A DNA stretch of 60,486 nt from CAZJHX01 sp964545715 (lineage in GTDB: Bacteria > Myxococcota_A > UBA9042 > GCA-2863065): positions 1 through 60,486 of the forward strand of contig CAZJHX010000058.1 of the NCBI GenBank assembly GCA_964545715.1. The letters run 5' to 3'. Positions within the stretch are counted from its first letter, which is position 1; each line of letters opens with the position of its first letter. Of this stretch, positions 46,173-55,496 are shown one piece after another. The translations under genes were made by a program, and so were the position numbers. The notes below the pieces were generated by a model that was given only the letters and a program-made list of their open reading frames with translations, had not been told where the DNA came from and searched no databases.

Positions 46173-48590
46173 TTAACGAACGAAGACGCGCGCCCAATTC
46201 ACTTTGCAGTTGGACCCGTAGCACTGCTGTCCGTTGTTTACGTAGACCCCCTGGGCGTTGCACGGCCAGCCGCCGCCGCAGGCCTGCGGGACCAGCCGGT
46301 GCTTCTGCAGCAGGCTGTTGTCGTACTGAATCCAGGTCGCCTGGCAGCACGTATTGTTGCCCAGCCCGTTGACCCAGCAGCACGAGCCCGCGGTGAAGCT
46401 CAGCGCCGAGTTCTCGTTGCTGTTGGGGAAACACGACGCGTTGTTGTCGTGCCCCCGCATCGTAAAGCCAAACAGGTTGGCCTGAGCGTCCGTCAGCTGC
46501 TCGGTGTAATCGGGCTTGGACTTGATCCAGTTCGTGGAGCACCCGCCGGGCCAGCCCGCCGCGATAAAGTCACCGAACGACTTGCCGCCCAGCGCGGTCT
46601 TCCATCCAAAAGCGTACTCGTTGGTGCGCACCAGCAGCCCGTCACCCCCGACGACCTTCCACGCCGCGGATTTGTGGTCTTGCGACAGCGCCGTCACCGA
46701 CCCGAATGTGGTCGCGTTCTGGAAGACGCCCACGCTGTTCCACCGGCGGATCCCGTCGTTGGCGACCACGCCGATCAGCGTCCAGCCGCCGCCGTCCGCG
46801 TCCATATCGCAGAACACGTCAAACGGCTCAGCGCCGCCGAAGCCGTCGGTGTCGATGCTGTAGACGCCGCTCGTGCTGTCGGGTTTCGCCGCCAGCTGCG
46901 CCTTGCAGGAGCCAAAGATGCACTCCTCGTCCACCTGCCCGTCGCAGTTGTCATCCGCGCCGTTGCCGCACGCCTCGTCTGTCGCCCCCGCCAGCGGGTC
47001 GCAGCTCTGCTCCACCGCGTCCACGCAGTTCTGCACGGTGTGCTCACAGGCTCCCAGCCCGCACGTCGTCGTGCCCAGACCGTTGTCAGCACCGCCGGCA
47101 CAGTCGTTGTCGATGCCGTCACAGACCTCCGCCGCATCCGGATTCACGGCGGCGTTCAGCGGCGCACAATCCGCCGTGTCCACCGTGCCGTCGTTATCGT
47201 CGTCGTCATCACACGCGTCGCCCGCGTCATCGCCGTCCGTATCCACCTGGTCCGCGTTGGCCGCCAGTGGGCAGTTGTCGGCCCCGTCGGCAACGCCGTC
47301 GTTGTCGTCATCGTCGTCACACGCGTCGCCCGCCCCGTCGTTGTCGGTGTCCAGCTGGTCCAGATTCTTGGTCACCGGGCAGTTGTCCGCCGAGTCGATC
47401 AGCCCGTCCCCATCGTCATCCAGCTCGCACGCGTCGCCGACCCCGTCACCGTCCGTGTCGGTCTGCGGCGTGTTGGGCACCTTGGGGCAGTTGTCCACGC
47501 CGTCCAGAATGCCGTCGGCGTCATCGTCGTCATCGCAGGCGTCACCCAGGTCGTCCAGATCGGTGTCCGCCTGCCCCTTGTTGGGCGTGGCAGGGCAGTT
47601 GTCCGACGAGTCCAGCACGCCGTCGCCGTCCGAGTCCAAATCGCAGGCATCGCCCAGCCCGTCGCCGTCCGCGTCCCCTTGCTCCGGGTTGACCACCTCG
47701 GGGCAGTTGTCCTCGGTATCCGGCAGGCCGTCGTTGTCATCGTCGTCATCGCAGGCGTCGCCGTCACCGTCATTGTCGGCGTCGGTCTGCGTCACATTTG
47801 CGGTGAACGGGCAGTTGTCGGGGCCGTCCTGCACGCCGTCGCCATCGTCGTCCTGATCGCACGCATCGCCGGCGCCATCCTTATCGAAGTCCGCCTGCCC
47901 GGGGTTCAGCACCAGCGGACAGTTGTCGGTGATATCCGCGATGCCGTCGTCATCCGAGTCCTCATCGCACGCGTCGCCCGCGCCGTCGTCGTCCGTATCC
48001 TTCTGAAACGGATTGGCCGTCAGCGGACAGTTGTCGATGGTGTCCTGCAGCCCGTCGCCGTCGTCGTCGGGGTCGCACTCGTCACCGAGCCCGTCCTTGT
48101 CCGCGTCCAACTGGTGCTCGTTGTAGACCGTGGGGCAGTTGTCCAGCGTGTCCTTCACGCCGTCCGCGTCGTCATCCCCGTCGCACGCGTCCCCCAGGCC
48201 GTCCTTGTCCAGGTCCTTTTGCGCCGGATTGGGGATCTTCGGGCAGTTGTCGACTCCATCGCCGATGCCGTCGCCGTCGTTGTCCCCATCACACGCGTCT
48301 CCCACCCCGTCATTGTCCGAGTCCTTCTGGTCCGGGTTCGGCACCAGCGGGCAGGTGTCCAGCGTGTCCTCCACCAGGTCGCCGTCGTCGTCCGCATCAC
48401 ACGCGTCGCCCGCTCCGTCGTTGTCCGTGTCCGACTGCGCCGCGTTCGGCACCAACGGGCAGGTGTCCACGCCGTCGGCGATCCCGTCACCGTCGTCGTC
48501 GTCGTCGCACGCATCTCCGGCGCCGTCGCCGTCCGTGTCCGTCTGATCCAGGTTTGCCTCAGTCACGCAGTTGTCGGCGCTGTCGGTCAC
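46173..48590 (-). CDS. TSP3-repeat/fibrinogen-like surface protein, 3' part
   Basis: This 805-residue frame lies in register with the gene starting at 50168; an internal ATG is the apparent start. It holds thirteen thrombospondin type-3 calcium-binding units (DNCPxxxNPxQxDxDxDGxGDACDxDDDxDG), then MopE-like DGIDNDCAGGADNG and ADDNCDGQVDEEC motifs. The last 250 residues resemble a fibrinogen-C/FReD domain (SGVYSIDTDGFGGAEPFDVFCDMDADGGGWTLIG, CWVNGLGNN). The composition indicates a calcium-dependent adhesive surface protein. As it lacks a signal peptide, translation from the internal ATG would give a cytosolic fragment. It should be read with the upstream part as one gene, split by a TAG at 48621-48623. 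Confidence 0.75.
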   Translation of the reverse strand: MTDSADNCVTEANLDQTDTDGDGAGDACDDDDDGDGIADGVDTCPLVPNAAQSDTDNDGAGDACDADDDGDLVEDTLDTCPLVPNPDQKDSDNDGVGDACDGDNDGDGIGDGVDNCPKIPNPAQKDLDKDGLGDACDGDDDADGVKDTLDNCPTVYNEHQLDADKDGLGDECDPDDDGDGLQDTIDNCPLTANPFQKDTDDDGAGDACDEDSDDDGIADITDNCPLVLNPGQADFDKDGAGDACDQDDDGDGVQDGPDNCPFTANVTQTDADNDGDGDACDDDDDNDGLPDTEDNCPEVVNPEQGDADGDGLGDACDLDSDGDGVLDSSDNCPATPNKGQADTDLDDLGDACDDDDDADGILDGVDNCPKVPNTPQTDTDGDGVGDACELDDDGDGLIDSADNCPVTKNLDQLDTDNDGAGDACDDDDDNDGVADGADNCPLAANADQVDTDGDDAGDACDDDDDNDGTVDTADCAPLNAAVNPDAAEVCDGIDNDCAGGADNGLGTTTCGLGACEHTVQNCVDAVEQSCDPLAGATDEACGNGADDNCDGQVDEECIFGSCKAQLAAKPDSTSGVYSIDTDGFGGAEPFDVFCDMDADGGGWTLIGVVANDGIRRWNSVGVFQNATTFGSVTALSQDHKSAAWKVVGGDGLLVRTNEYAFGWKTALGGKSFGDFIAAGWPGGCSTNWIKSKPDYTEQLTDAQANLFGFTMRGHDNNASCFPNSNENSALSFTAGSCCWVNGLGNNTCCQATWIQYDNSLLQKHRLVPQACGGGWPCNAQGVYVNNGQQCYGSNCKVNWARVFVR

Positions 48591-49410
48591 GCCATCGTCG
48601 TCGTCATCGTCGTCACACGCCTAGCCCCCCCCGTCCCCGTCCCTGTCCGACTGACCCGGGTTGGGGATCACCACACACTTGTCCAGGCCATCCGCGATAC
48701 CGTCATCGTCATCATCCGCGTCACAGGCGTCGCCCAGCCCGTCCCCCTCGTTGTCCGCCTGCGCCGGGTTCACGTCCAGCGGGCAGTTGTCCGCACCGTC
48801 CGGCACCCCATCCTGATCGTCGTCGCCGTCGCACGCATTGCCCACGCCGTCCAGGTCCGTATCGGTCTGAGCCGGGTTGGGTATCAGCGCACAGTTGTCC
48901 AGCGCATCGGGCACCTGGTCGCCGTCCGAGTCGTCCTCACAGGCGTCCCCGATGCCATCTTTGTCCGTGTCCGCCTGCGAGGTGTTGGGCGCCAGCACGC
49001 AGTTGTCCGCCACGTCCAGCACGCCGTCGCCATCGTCATCGATGTCACACGCGTTGCCGTCGCCGTCACCGTCCGTATCCGCCTGGTCGGGGTTCAACGT
49101 CAGCACACAGTTGTCGCTGTCATCCGGCGTGCCGTCATCGTCGTCATCGTCGTCACACGCGTCGCCGGCGCCGTCACCGTCGGTGTCCGTCTGGCCCTGG
49201 TTCGGCGTGTTCTCGCAATTGTCCACGCTGTCGATGACCCCATCGCCGTCCGCGTCGTCATCACAGGCGTCGCCTTTGCCGTCCGTGTCCTGATCATCCT
49301 GCGCCGCGTTGGCCCCCAAGGGGCAATTGTCGCCGGTGTCGGGCACGCCGTCCGCGTCATCATCGTCGTCCACACAATCAGCCAGCCCGTCCTGGTCGAA
49401 GTCGTCAGCC
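47150..49410 (-). repeat. Twenty tandem thrombospondin type-3 units
   Basis: About twenty units of 105-117 bp encode the DNC...DxDxDGxGDACDxDDDxDG calcium-binding pattern, 13 in the 3' frame and 7 in the 5' frame. The repeats are diverged rather than identical. The opposite strand carries an artefactual open frame across the whole region because the repeat lacks stop codons when read backwards. Confidence 0.85.
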
Positions 49411-50168
49411 CCCTCGTCCACCAGACCGTCGCAGTTGTTGTCCACCCCGTCGCAGACCTCGGCCCCGGGCTGCGTCGCATCGCACGCCGGCAGCGGCCCC
49501 GCCACCTCGCACGTACGCGTCCCGGTGCAGGTCCCGTGCTCGTTGCTGGCCATGCACGTCGTCGACGCCCCCGCCACCGCGTATTTCTCGGTGCACGCGC
49601 ACTCTCCCCCGGCGCGTACGCACTGCCCGTCGTCGCACGCGAAGCCGTCCACGCAGGGATTGGCGTCACTGCACGGGGCTCCACAGAAGCTGCCCGACGC
49701 GCCGTAATGCAGACACTTGGCCTGCAGCTCCCCCAACAGCGCACCACAATCGGCGTCCTGCCCACAGGGACGACACAAGTTGGCAAACAGCGGCACACAG
49801 ATGAACGTCACGTCCGTCCCGCCCGCCTGGACCTCCTGACAGGACCACCCCGTCGGACACGAATCGACGCACGGCACTGTACACAAGCCGCCGTCGGGCC
49901 CCTCTACGCACCAGTCGCTCTCGCAGTCCGCGTTCTCGGCGCATGGCTGCGGATCAAAGGGCGGCTCCTCCTCGATGTCGGTGATGTCGGGCGCCGCGTC
50001 GGGCACGTGCGCCTCCGGTCCATCCACCTCACCCGCGCCCACCTCCGCTGGCAGCGGACCATCGTCCGTCGCACCGGAGACGATGTCGACCGTCGCACCG
50101 TCAGGCCCCGAATCCGGGCATCCAGCCACCAAAAAAGCCACACACAGCGTCACCCACCGTCGGCTCAC
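48621..50168 (-). CDS. TSP3-repeat lipoprotein, 5' part ending in a premature TAG
   Basis: GTG 50168 follows GGGGG and gives the lipoprotein signal LCVAFLVAGC; ATG 50201 is another possible start. The mature protein has an acidic linker, a Cys-rich segment with EGF-like spacing (CAENADCESDWCVEG, CSDANPCVDGFACDDG), a MopE-like CDGVDNNCDGLVDEG, and seven TSP3 units. It ends at TAG 48621-48623 in DGDGGG-stop, exactly where other units read DGDGAGDAC; the same frame continues with ACDDDDDDDGVTDSADNC. The stop thus replaces an Asp codon. Surrounding bases also differ from the repeat consensus. Without the stop the protein would be about 1330 residues. Confidence 0.75.
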   Translation of the reverse strand: MSRRWVTLCVAFLVAGCPDSGPDGATVDIVSGATDDGPLPAEVGAGEVDGPEAHVPDAAPDITDIEEEPPFDPQPCAENADCESDWCVEGPDGGLCTVPCVDSCPTGWSCQEVQAGGTDVTFICVPLFANLCRPCGQDADCGALLGELQAKCLHYGASGSFCGAPCSDANPCVDGFACDDGQCVRAGGECACTEKYAVAGASTTCMASNEHGTCTGTRTCEVAGPLPACDATQPGAEVCDGVDNNCDGLVDEGADDFDQDGLADCVDDDDDADGVPDTGDNCPLGANAAQDDQDTDGKGDACDDDADGDGVIDSVDNCENTPNQGQTDTDGDGAGDACDDDDDDDGTPDDSDNCVLTLNPDQADTDGDGDGNACDIDDDGDGVLDVADNCVLAPNTSQADTDKDGIGDACEDDSDGDQVPDALDNCALIPNPAQTDTDLDGVGNACDGDDDQDGVPDGADNCPLDVNPAQADNEGDGLGDACDADDDDDGIADGLDKCVVIPNPGQSDRDGDGGG

Positions 50169-50218
50169 AAGCACCCCCACGAAAATGTCCGAACACTGCA
50201 TGATAAGCTTTGTGGGCG

Positions 50219-51820
50219 ATGCGGCGCCGCGATTTTCTCAAGCTCATGTCCGGCGCGCTGGCATCAGCCGGTGGTTGCGCCGCCGAAAACACCGCCGCCC
50301 CGGTCGCCGCTCCCGCCCCGGTAAACGCCGCTCCATGGGCCCAACCGACCGCCGATCAGCAAGCTGTCCTGCTGCCCGCGAGCAAGCGTCCGGACGCCAT
50401 GCTGGAGGTCTTTTTATGGGGCGGCCTGTCGCCATGGGAGACGTTTTATGTGGTCCCCGAGTTCGGAGACCCGGACCGCGGCGGCGCCTTCGCAGGACAG
50501 CAGTGGTGGGCTTTTCAAAATCCGGAGACCGCCAACGTGCCCGACTGGCACGCGGCCTGCGGACCCGGCCCCGGGGCGGCGATGCTGCAGCCGTGGCGAA
50601 CCGACAGCGCGGGGATCCAGGTCAACCTGGGCCCGTTCATCCATCCCTTGCGGGACCGTCCGGATCTGCTGGCGCGCATGCGGGTGTGGGTGGTTCAACA
50701 CGACGCCGAGCCGCACGAGCTGGCGATCCCGCAAGCCATCACCGGACTGCGCCTGGGCAACCCCAGGATGGCGGCGCTGGGTACCCACCTCCAGCGCTTC
50801 TTCTCCGCACGTGCCCCGGCCGACCGCGTCGCGCCGCACAGCTACGCCATCTATCAATCCGCCATCGAGCGGGCGCGCGAAAACGCCACGGGCGCCACCC
50901 TGGTCGGCCTGCATCGCGCCACCGATCGCCCCACCGTCATCCAGCTTGGCGCCGAGACCCGGCTCATCCGTCAGCTGCCCCGCCCTGCCGTCCAGGGATA
51001 CAAAACCGAGCTGGACGCCCTGGTGCAGCACTATCTCGGGCGATATCGCAGTCGGTACCAAATCGGCGGCGCCGATCTGCGGGCCCCGGCGCTGGACGAC
51101 TTCGGTGGAGCCCGGCAGGCCATGCAAAACCACACGGTCCTGCAGGCGCTGCTGTCCGACGCGCTCACGTCGGCGGCCGACATCGAGCTCTGCGTGGCCG
51201 ATCCGACCGGCTTCATCCCCGGCGCTACCGCATCCGACGAGACCACCGCAGGGCTGCGCCTGGGCGCGTCGCTGCTCACGCGCAAGGACAACGCGGCGAA
51301 GTACGTGCAGCTCATCGAGAGCGGCATATATTCAGGCTCGGCGGGCAACGGCTACGACACTCACAACGGCCACGTCGAGCAGCACGGCACCAACGTCATG
51401 CACATGTGCCGCGCACTGGCGGACATCATCAACCAGCCCGGCGAGGGCGACCCGGGCAAAATCGACCTGGACAAGCACTTTGTCCTGCTCAACACGGAGT
51501 TCGGCCGCAGCCCGTATCCCGAGTTCTCGGTGCGCTTCGATGACGGCAGCGGCACAAACCACTGGCCGTGGGGCTATTTGGTGATCGGCTTCGGCGGGTT
51601 TGTCGACGAGGACCGCTCCGGCATCGTAGGGGCCATCGGCGAGAACGCGCTGGCCATCGACGGCATCACCCCCGCCGAGCACCGCGCCGCCCTCCTGCTG
51701 GCCATGGGCGCGTGGCCGTTTACGGAGCAGTCCTTCGCGGTCGGCGATGTGCGCGACGCCACCACCGAGTTGGAGGCCGCCAAATGGCTGCGTGAGCGAG
51801 TGCTCGGGTACAGCGCGTGA
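50219..51820 (+). CDS. DUF1501 protein, Tat lipoprotein
   Basis: ATG 50219 gives a Tat signal (MRRRDFLKLMSGALA) with a lipobox SAGGC, so the protein is probably exported folded and lipidated. The 533-residue body is DUF1501 (sulfatase-like fold): EVFLWGGLSPWETFY near the N-terminus, GYDTHNGH, LLNTEFGRSPYPE and GTNHWPWGYLVIGFGG carry the conserved Asp/His residues. DUF1501 proteins are usually encoded beside cytochrome-like DUF1549/1553/1592 proteins, as here. The partner gene overlaps the stop by 4 nt. The substrate is unknown. Confidence 0.87.
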   Translation: MRRRDFLKLMSGALASAGGCAAENTAAPVAAPAPVNAAPWAQPTADQQAVLLPASKRPDAMLEVFLWGGLSPWETFYVVPEFGDPDRGGAFAGQQWWAFQNPETANVPDWHAACGPGPGAAMLQPWRTDSAGIQVNLGPFIHPLRDRPDLLARMRVWVVQHDAEPHELAIPQAITGLRLGNPRMAALGTHLQRFFSARAPADRVAPHSYAIYQSAIERARENATGATLVGLHRATDRPTVIQLGAETRLIRQLPRPAVQGYKTELDALVQHYLGRYRSRYQIGGADLRAPALDDFGGARQAMQNHTVLQALLSDALTSAADIELCVADPTGFIPGATASDETTAGLRLGASLLTRKDNAAKYVQLIESGIYSGSAGNGYDTHNGHVEQHGTNVMHMCRALADIINQPGEGDPGKIDLDKHFVLLNTEFGRSPYPEFSVRFDDGSGTNHWPWGYLVIGFGGFVDEDRSGIVGAIGENALAIDGITPAEHRAALLLAMGAWPFTEQSFAVGDVRDATTELEAAKWLRERVLGYSA

Positions 51821-53820
51821 CCCGGCGGGCGCTGCTGACCGCAATCCTGGCGTCGATCATCGCGTGCGGTGAATCGCCGCCGCCGCCGCCGCCCACGGCG
51901 CAGCCGGCCACCGGTCCCGGGGTGTTGGAGGGCGGACTGGTCTGCGATGCCGGGGACGAGGCCTTTGTCCGGCGCGCCATTCCGCATCTGTGGGGACGCC
52001 GTCCGCACTCGATTCGAGAGGTGGAGGTGCTGCTGCGTGTCGTCCAGACCTCGGGCCGGCGCCGCCTGCTACAGCGGATGATGTTCTCGCTGGAGTTTGC
52101 GGAGCACTGGCGCGGGATCATCAGCGATGGACTACTTGTCAACCGCTTCGGAAAGCGGGCAAACGGCGCGTGCACGGGCGATCCACTCGGCGGCCACCGG
52201 CTTGAGCTGGCGGAGCATATACGCGACAACCCGCCGGACGGCATTGCGGCCAACACGTGGAACATGACCGATCTGCTGTTCTCGGCCATCGAGCTGGACG
52301 ACTTGTCGGTGGTCTTCAGGGCCAACCTGTTTGCCATGGTCGGCAGCCGCCTCTTCGATGCCGACGACGACAAGGAGGAGCTCACCTGGCGCCGCTTCTA
52401 CGCCACGGCGTTTGAGCGGGCGTACCTCAACCGGCGCAGCGAGTGCCTGGGCTGTCACAACTCCCAGTATTCGGTGACGGGCAACTCAGACCCCGCGCTG
52501 GACCGGACCTGGGAGCTGCCGGGCCAGGTCGAGAAAGCGATCTTCGGGCAAAGCGAGGGCCGCGCGCCGGCGGACCTGGACGCCTTTTTCCGGGTCAAAG
52601 GCGTGCTGTCCATGACGTTTGATCCGGATGGCGCGGAGGACTTCTGGGTGCGCGGCCCAGGTGCGCGACCGTGGGGGATGGCGACCGGCTGCGGACAGTT
52701 TACGGCCAGAGACGACGTCACGCCCGACCCGCTGGGCGGCAACGGCTGGTTCATCGCAGAGCGTGGGCCCACGGCGTCGATCTGGGATATCGAGGCGCTT
52801 CTGCACGCGGGGTTCGACGCCCTGCGCGAGGATGGCCTGGTCGTGGCGCAGGACGGCACGGTGGCGGGCGAGCCGGCGCTGGCGTGGCTGGTGTCGATGC
52901 GCTTTGCAGAGACGGTTTGGGAGACCGTGACCGGGCGGCGGCTCACCACGCCCCACAGCTTTCCGCGCAACCGCTACCAGCGCGACGTACTGCAGACGCT
53001 CACGGACGCGTTTGTGGACAACGGCTTCTCGCTGAAAGCGGTGCTGCTGGAGACGCTGATGCATCCGTACCTGAATGGGGCGCCGGGCGCAGATTGCGGA
53101 GCCCCGGCCTATCACCTGGCGCCGCTGTTCGACCCGTGGGTGATCGACGCAGAGATCGTCGCACAGCGCCTGAACAGCGGCGGCGATCTGGCGGGCAGGC
53201 TGCCGTCGAGGACGATCAAGCGGAGCGCCGACATCGCCATGGGCTGGACGGGTGACGAGGCGCTCTCGCCGCTAGCGGTGTACGAGACCGGTGTGGGGTA
53301 TCTGCTGAGCGACATCGGCGTGTTCACGCAGGATGGCGAGACGGGCTTTCGGGGCAGCAGCTTTCGCGAGGCGCTGGCGTGGGAAGAGGCGTATGGCGCG
53401 TGCGCGGACCCCTACCCGAAGAACGCCGGCGACCCGGACGCCATCGACGCGATCCTGAGCGCCGCCCAGCCGCAGCACACGCTGGAAGACGCGATCATCG
53501 CGCTGAAGGACCGGCTGCTGACGGAGCCGTCCATCGCCGAGGCGGGGGAGCGCGCGCTGCTTGAGGCCCTGGCCGGTCCGCTCTCGACCCCTCTGACCGC
53601 GGCCGCCGAGGCGCCGCTGCGCAGAGTATGTGCGGCGCTGCTGGCGTCACCTCAGTTTCAGCTGGAGCCGCCCGGACCGAACCAGGCGGGCTCCGCGCCC
53701 CGCCTCATCGCACCGGGCACCAGCAAACCAGAGCTGTGCAACGCGCTGGCGCACGAGCTGTACGAGCACGACGAGGCCGGCTGTGACACTGAGGGCAACC
53801 TGTTTATCGCGGTGGACTAG
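51817..53820 (+). CDS. DUF1592/DUF1549-like lipoprotein with CxxCH motif
   Basis: A lipobox IIAC follows the signal (MTRRALLTAILASIIAC). The 667-residue protein carries a single CxxCH heme-attachment motif (ECLGCHNSQYS, Cys210/Cys213/His214) in the middle, and helical segments of the kind found in the planctomycete-type cytochrome-like PSD/DUF1549-DUF1592 proteins (RRLTTPHSFPRNRYQRDVL, NGFSLKAVLLETLMHPYLN, LLASPQFQL). It is translationally coupled to the DUF1501 gene (GTGA). The pair may act at the outer surface in polysaccharide or organic-matter use; that role is inference from such pairs in other genomes. The stop overlaps the convergent gene in CTAG. Confidence 0.78.
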   Translation: MTRRALLTAILASIIACGESPPPPPPTAQPATGPGVLEGGLVCDAGDEAFVRRAIPHLWGRRPHSIREVEVLLRVVQTSGRRRLLQRMMFSLEFAEHWRGIISDGLLVNRFGKRANGACTGDPLGGHRLELAEHIRDNPPDGIAANTWNMTDLLFSAIELDDLSVVFRANLFAMVGSRLFDADDDKEELTWRRFYATAFERAYLNRRSECLGCHNSQYSVTGNSDPALDRTWELPGQVEKAIFGQSEGRAPADLDAFFRVKGVLSMTFDPDGAEDFWVRGPGARPWGMATGCGQFTARDDVTPDPLGGNGWFIAERGPTASIWDIEALLHAGFDALREDGLVVAQDGTVAGEPALAWLVSMRFAETVWETVTGRRLTTPHSFPRNRYQRDVLQTLTDAFVDNGFSLKAVLLETLMHPYLNGAPGADCGAPAYHLAPLFDPWVIDAEIVAQRLNSGGDLAGRLPSRTIKRSADIAMGWTGDEALSPLAVYETGVGYLLSDIGVFTQDGETGFRGSSFREALAWEEAYGACADPYPKNAGDPDAIDAILSAAQPQHTLEDAIIALKDRLLTEPSIAEAGERALLEALAGPLSTPLTAAAEAPLRRVCAALLASPQFQLEPPGPNQAGSAPRLIAPGTSKPELCNALAHELYEHDEAGCDTEGNLFIAVD

Positions 53821-54338
53821 ATCGCCGCGGTGATCTCAGGCAGCGCGTCGTCGTCGGGCGAAAGCCACAGGTAGCGCTGGCCGGACGCCGGTTCCAGCGG
53901 CAGCCGAATGGCTCGCCGGTAGGGCGGATAGAGCACAAACGCCACAACCGGCGCCCCCCTGACCGCCTCGCGAACGGACGCGGGGATCCCCAGAAACTCG
54001 GCCCAGTCGTCCGCCTCGGGCTCGGTCATCGTGTCGAAGGTCGCGTCGTACGGGACCACGAGTTGGTGCTCGGTGAGCAGCCCGTATCCGGCCGACATGA
54101 TGCGGTGCTCGACCGCGTTCGCGCCCAGTCGCTCCCGCAAAACGGCGAGCGTCGCGGTCAGGCGCATGTGCTCCTGGCCCAGGTACATGCTGGTGGCCGG
54201 CGTGCGTAGCTGAGCCAGGGCGGCTTCGGCTTTTTGGAAGCGCGCGGGGTCCGCAAAATCGGGGACCCGCAGGTCGTTGGCGTGGTGCACCGCCTTGTCG
54301 CGGGTGCAGCCTGAGATGATCAGTAACCGTGTGCTCAT
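53817..54338 (-). CDS. DUF6884-like protein
   Basis: ATG 54338 gives LLIISGCTRDKAV, with the small-Cys start typical of DUF6884 and related peroxide-stress/queuosine-modification-like proteins. Other conserved features are YLGQEHMRLTATLAVL, HRIMSAGYGLLTEHQLVVPYD and FVLYPPYRRAI. The product is about 173 residues. No clear biochemical role is known to me. It is divergent from phnW with only 12 nt between the two starts, and convergent with the CxxCH lipoprotein. Confidence 0.65.
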   Translation of the reverse strand: MSTRLLIISGCTRDKAVHHANDLRVPDFADPARFQKAEAALAQLRTPATSMYLGQEHMRLTATLAVLRERLGANAVEHRIMSAGYGLLTEHQLVVPYDATFDTMTEPEADDWAEFLGIPASVREAVRGAPVVAFVLYPPYRRAIRLPLEPASGQRYLWLSPDDDALPEITAAI

Positions 54339-54350
54339 TTGGGCGCCATC

Positions 54351-55496
54351 ATGACACACCGCGCCGAGCCACTTGAAGCCGCCGTGGGAGCGTGGCATAG
54401 ACGTGCGGTGCCGCGCCCCGACCCGCCGCTGCTGTTGACTCCCGGCCCGCTGACGACAGCGACCGCCACCCGTCAGGCAATGCTGCGCGACTACGGCTCA
54501 CGCGACGACGCGTTTACGCAGATCACAGCAGAGGTACGACGGCGCCTCGTGACCATCGCGGGCGGCGGACCGGCACACACGGCGATCCCGTTGCAGGGCA
54601 GCGGCACGTTTTGTGTGGAGGCGATGCTCGGGACATTTGTGCCGCCGGACGGACGGGTGCTCGTACTGGTCAACGGCGCTTACGGACGGCGGATTGCGGC
54701 GCTGTGTGAACGCATCGGGCGCAGCGTGGCGGTTCTGACGCAGCCGGAGCATGAGGCGACGGACGTGGACGCGCTGGCGGCAGCGCTGGCGTCCGATCCG
54801 GCGATCACGCACGTAGCGGTCGTGCAGTGCGAGACGACAACGGGGATGCTGAACCCGCTGGCGGACGTGGCTCGCGTCACGGCGACGGCCGGTCGGCGGT
54901 TGCTGGTTGACGCCATGAGCGCATTTGGCGCGATTCCGACGGAGATCACGGCGCTGCAAGCGGACTGCGTGGTCGCGTCCAGCAACAAATGCCTGGAGGG
55001 CCCGCCCGGTGTCGGCTTTGCGGTCGCGCCAAAGGACGCGCTGGCACGGACGGCCGCAAACGCACACTCCGTGGTGCTGGACCTGCACGCCCAGTGGCTG
55101 GGCTTTGAGGAGAAGGGCCAGTGGCGCTTCACCCCGCCCACGCATGTGATGGCGGCGTTTGCCGAGGCGCTGCGAGCGCACGAGGCCGAAGGCGGCGTGG
55201 CCGGACGTGGCGCGCGATATCGGCAGAACCTGGCGACACTGTGCGAGGGTATGGGCCGGCTGGACTTCGAACTGTTCCTGCCGTCAGAGCTGCAGGCACC
55301 CATTATCGTGACGTTCTTGCAGCCGGCGGGCTTCGACTTTCAGGCGTTCTATGACGGGCTGAACAAAGAGGGCTACGTCATCTACCCGGGCAAGCTGACG
55401 CAGCGCGACACGTTTCGGGTGGGCTGCATCGGCCAGGTCTTTGAAGACGATATCGAGGCCTTTGTGAAGGCGGTGCGCAGGGTGACGAGCTCATGA
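54351..55496 (+). CDS. phnW: 2-aminoethylphosphonate--pyruvate transaminase
   Basis: PhnW converts 2-aminoethylphosphonate and pyruvate into phosphonoacetaldehyde and alanine. The PLP-dependent fold is seen from LLLTPGPLTTATATRQAML and SRDDAFTQI, HVAVVQCETTTGMLNP, DAMSAFGAIP and the Lys213 region SSNKCLEGPPGVGFA. The C-terminus has VIYPGKLTQRDTFRVGCIG. The start is uncertain: ATG 54351 is given, but GTG 54408 (VPRPDPPLLLTPG) would fit the family's usual N-terminus better. The stop overlaps phnX by 4 nt. No transporter gene is next to it. Confidence 0.93.
   Translation: MTHRAEPLEAAVGAWHRRAVPRPDPPLLLTPGPLTTATATRQAMLRDYGSRDDAFTQITAEVRRRLVTIAGGGPAHTAIPLQGSGTFCVEAMLGTFVPPDGRVLVLVNGAYGRRIAALCERIGRSVAVLTQPEHEATDVDALAAALASDPAITHVAVVQCETTTGMLNPLADVARVTATAGRRLLVDAMSAFGAIPTEITALQADCVVASSNKCLEGPPGVGFAVAPKDALARTAANAHSVVLDLHAQWLGFEEKGQWRFTPPTHVMAAFAEALRAHEAEGGVAGRGARYRQNLATLCEGMGRLDFELFLPSELQAPIIVTFLQPAGFDFQAFYDGLNKEGYVIYPGKLTQRDTFRVGCIGQVFEDDIEAFVKAVRRVTSS

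Noticed and set aside
47150..49410. Regularly spaced repeats that resemble a CRISPR array at first sight.
   Set aside because: The units are 105-117 bp, diverged, in frame and encode TSP3 domains; there are no unique spacers or cas genes.
46299..50324. A plus-strand open frame of about 1341 codons opposite the TSP3-repeat gene.
   Set aside because: It is the mirror of the repeat gene; its product is Arg/Val-rich low-complexity sequence with no domain, and the minus strand has lipobox, TSP3 and fibrinogen-like motifs.
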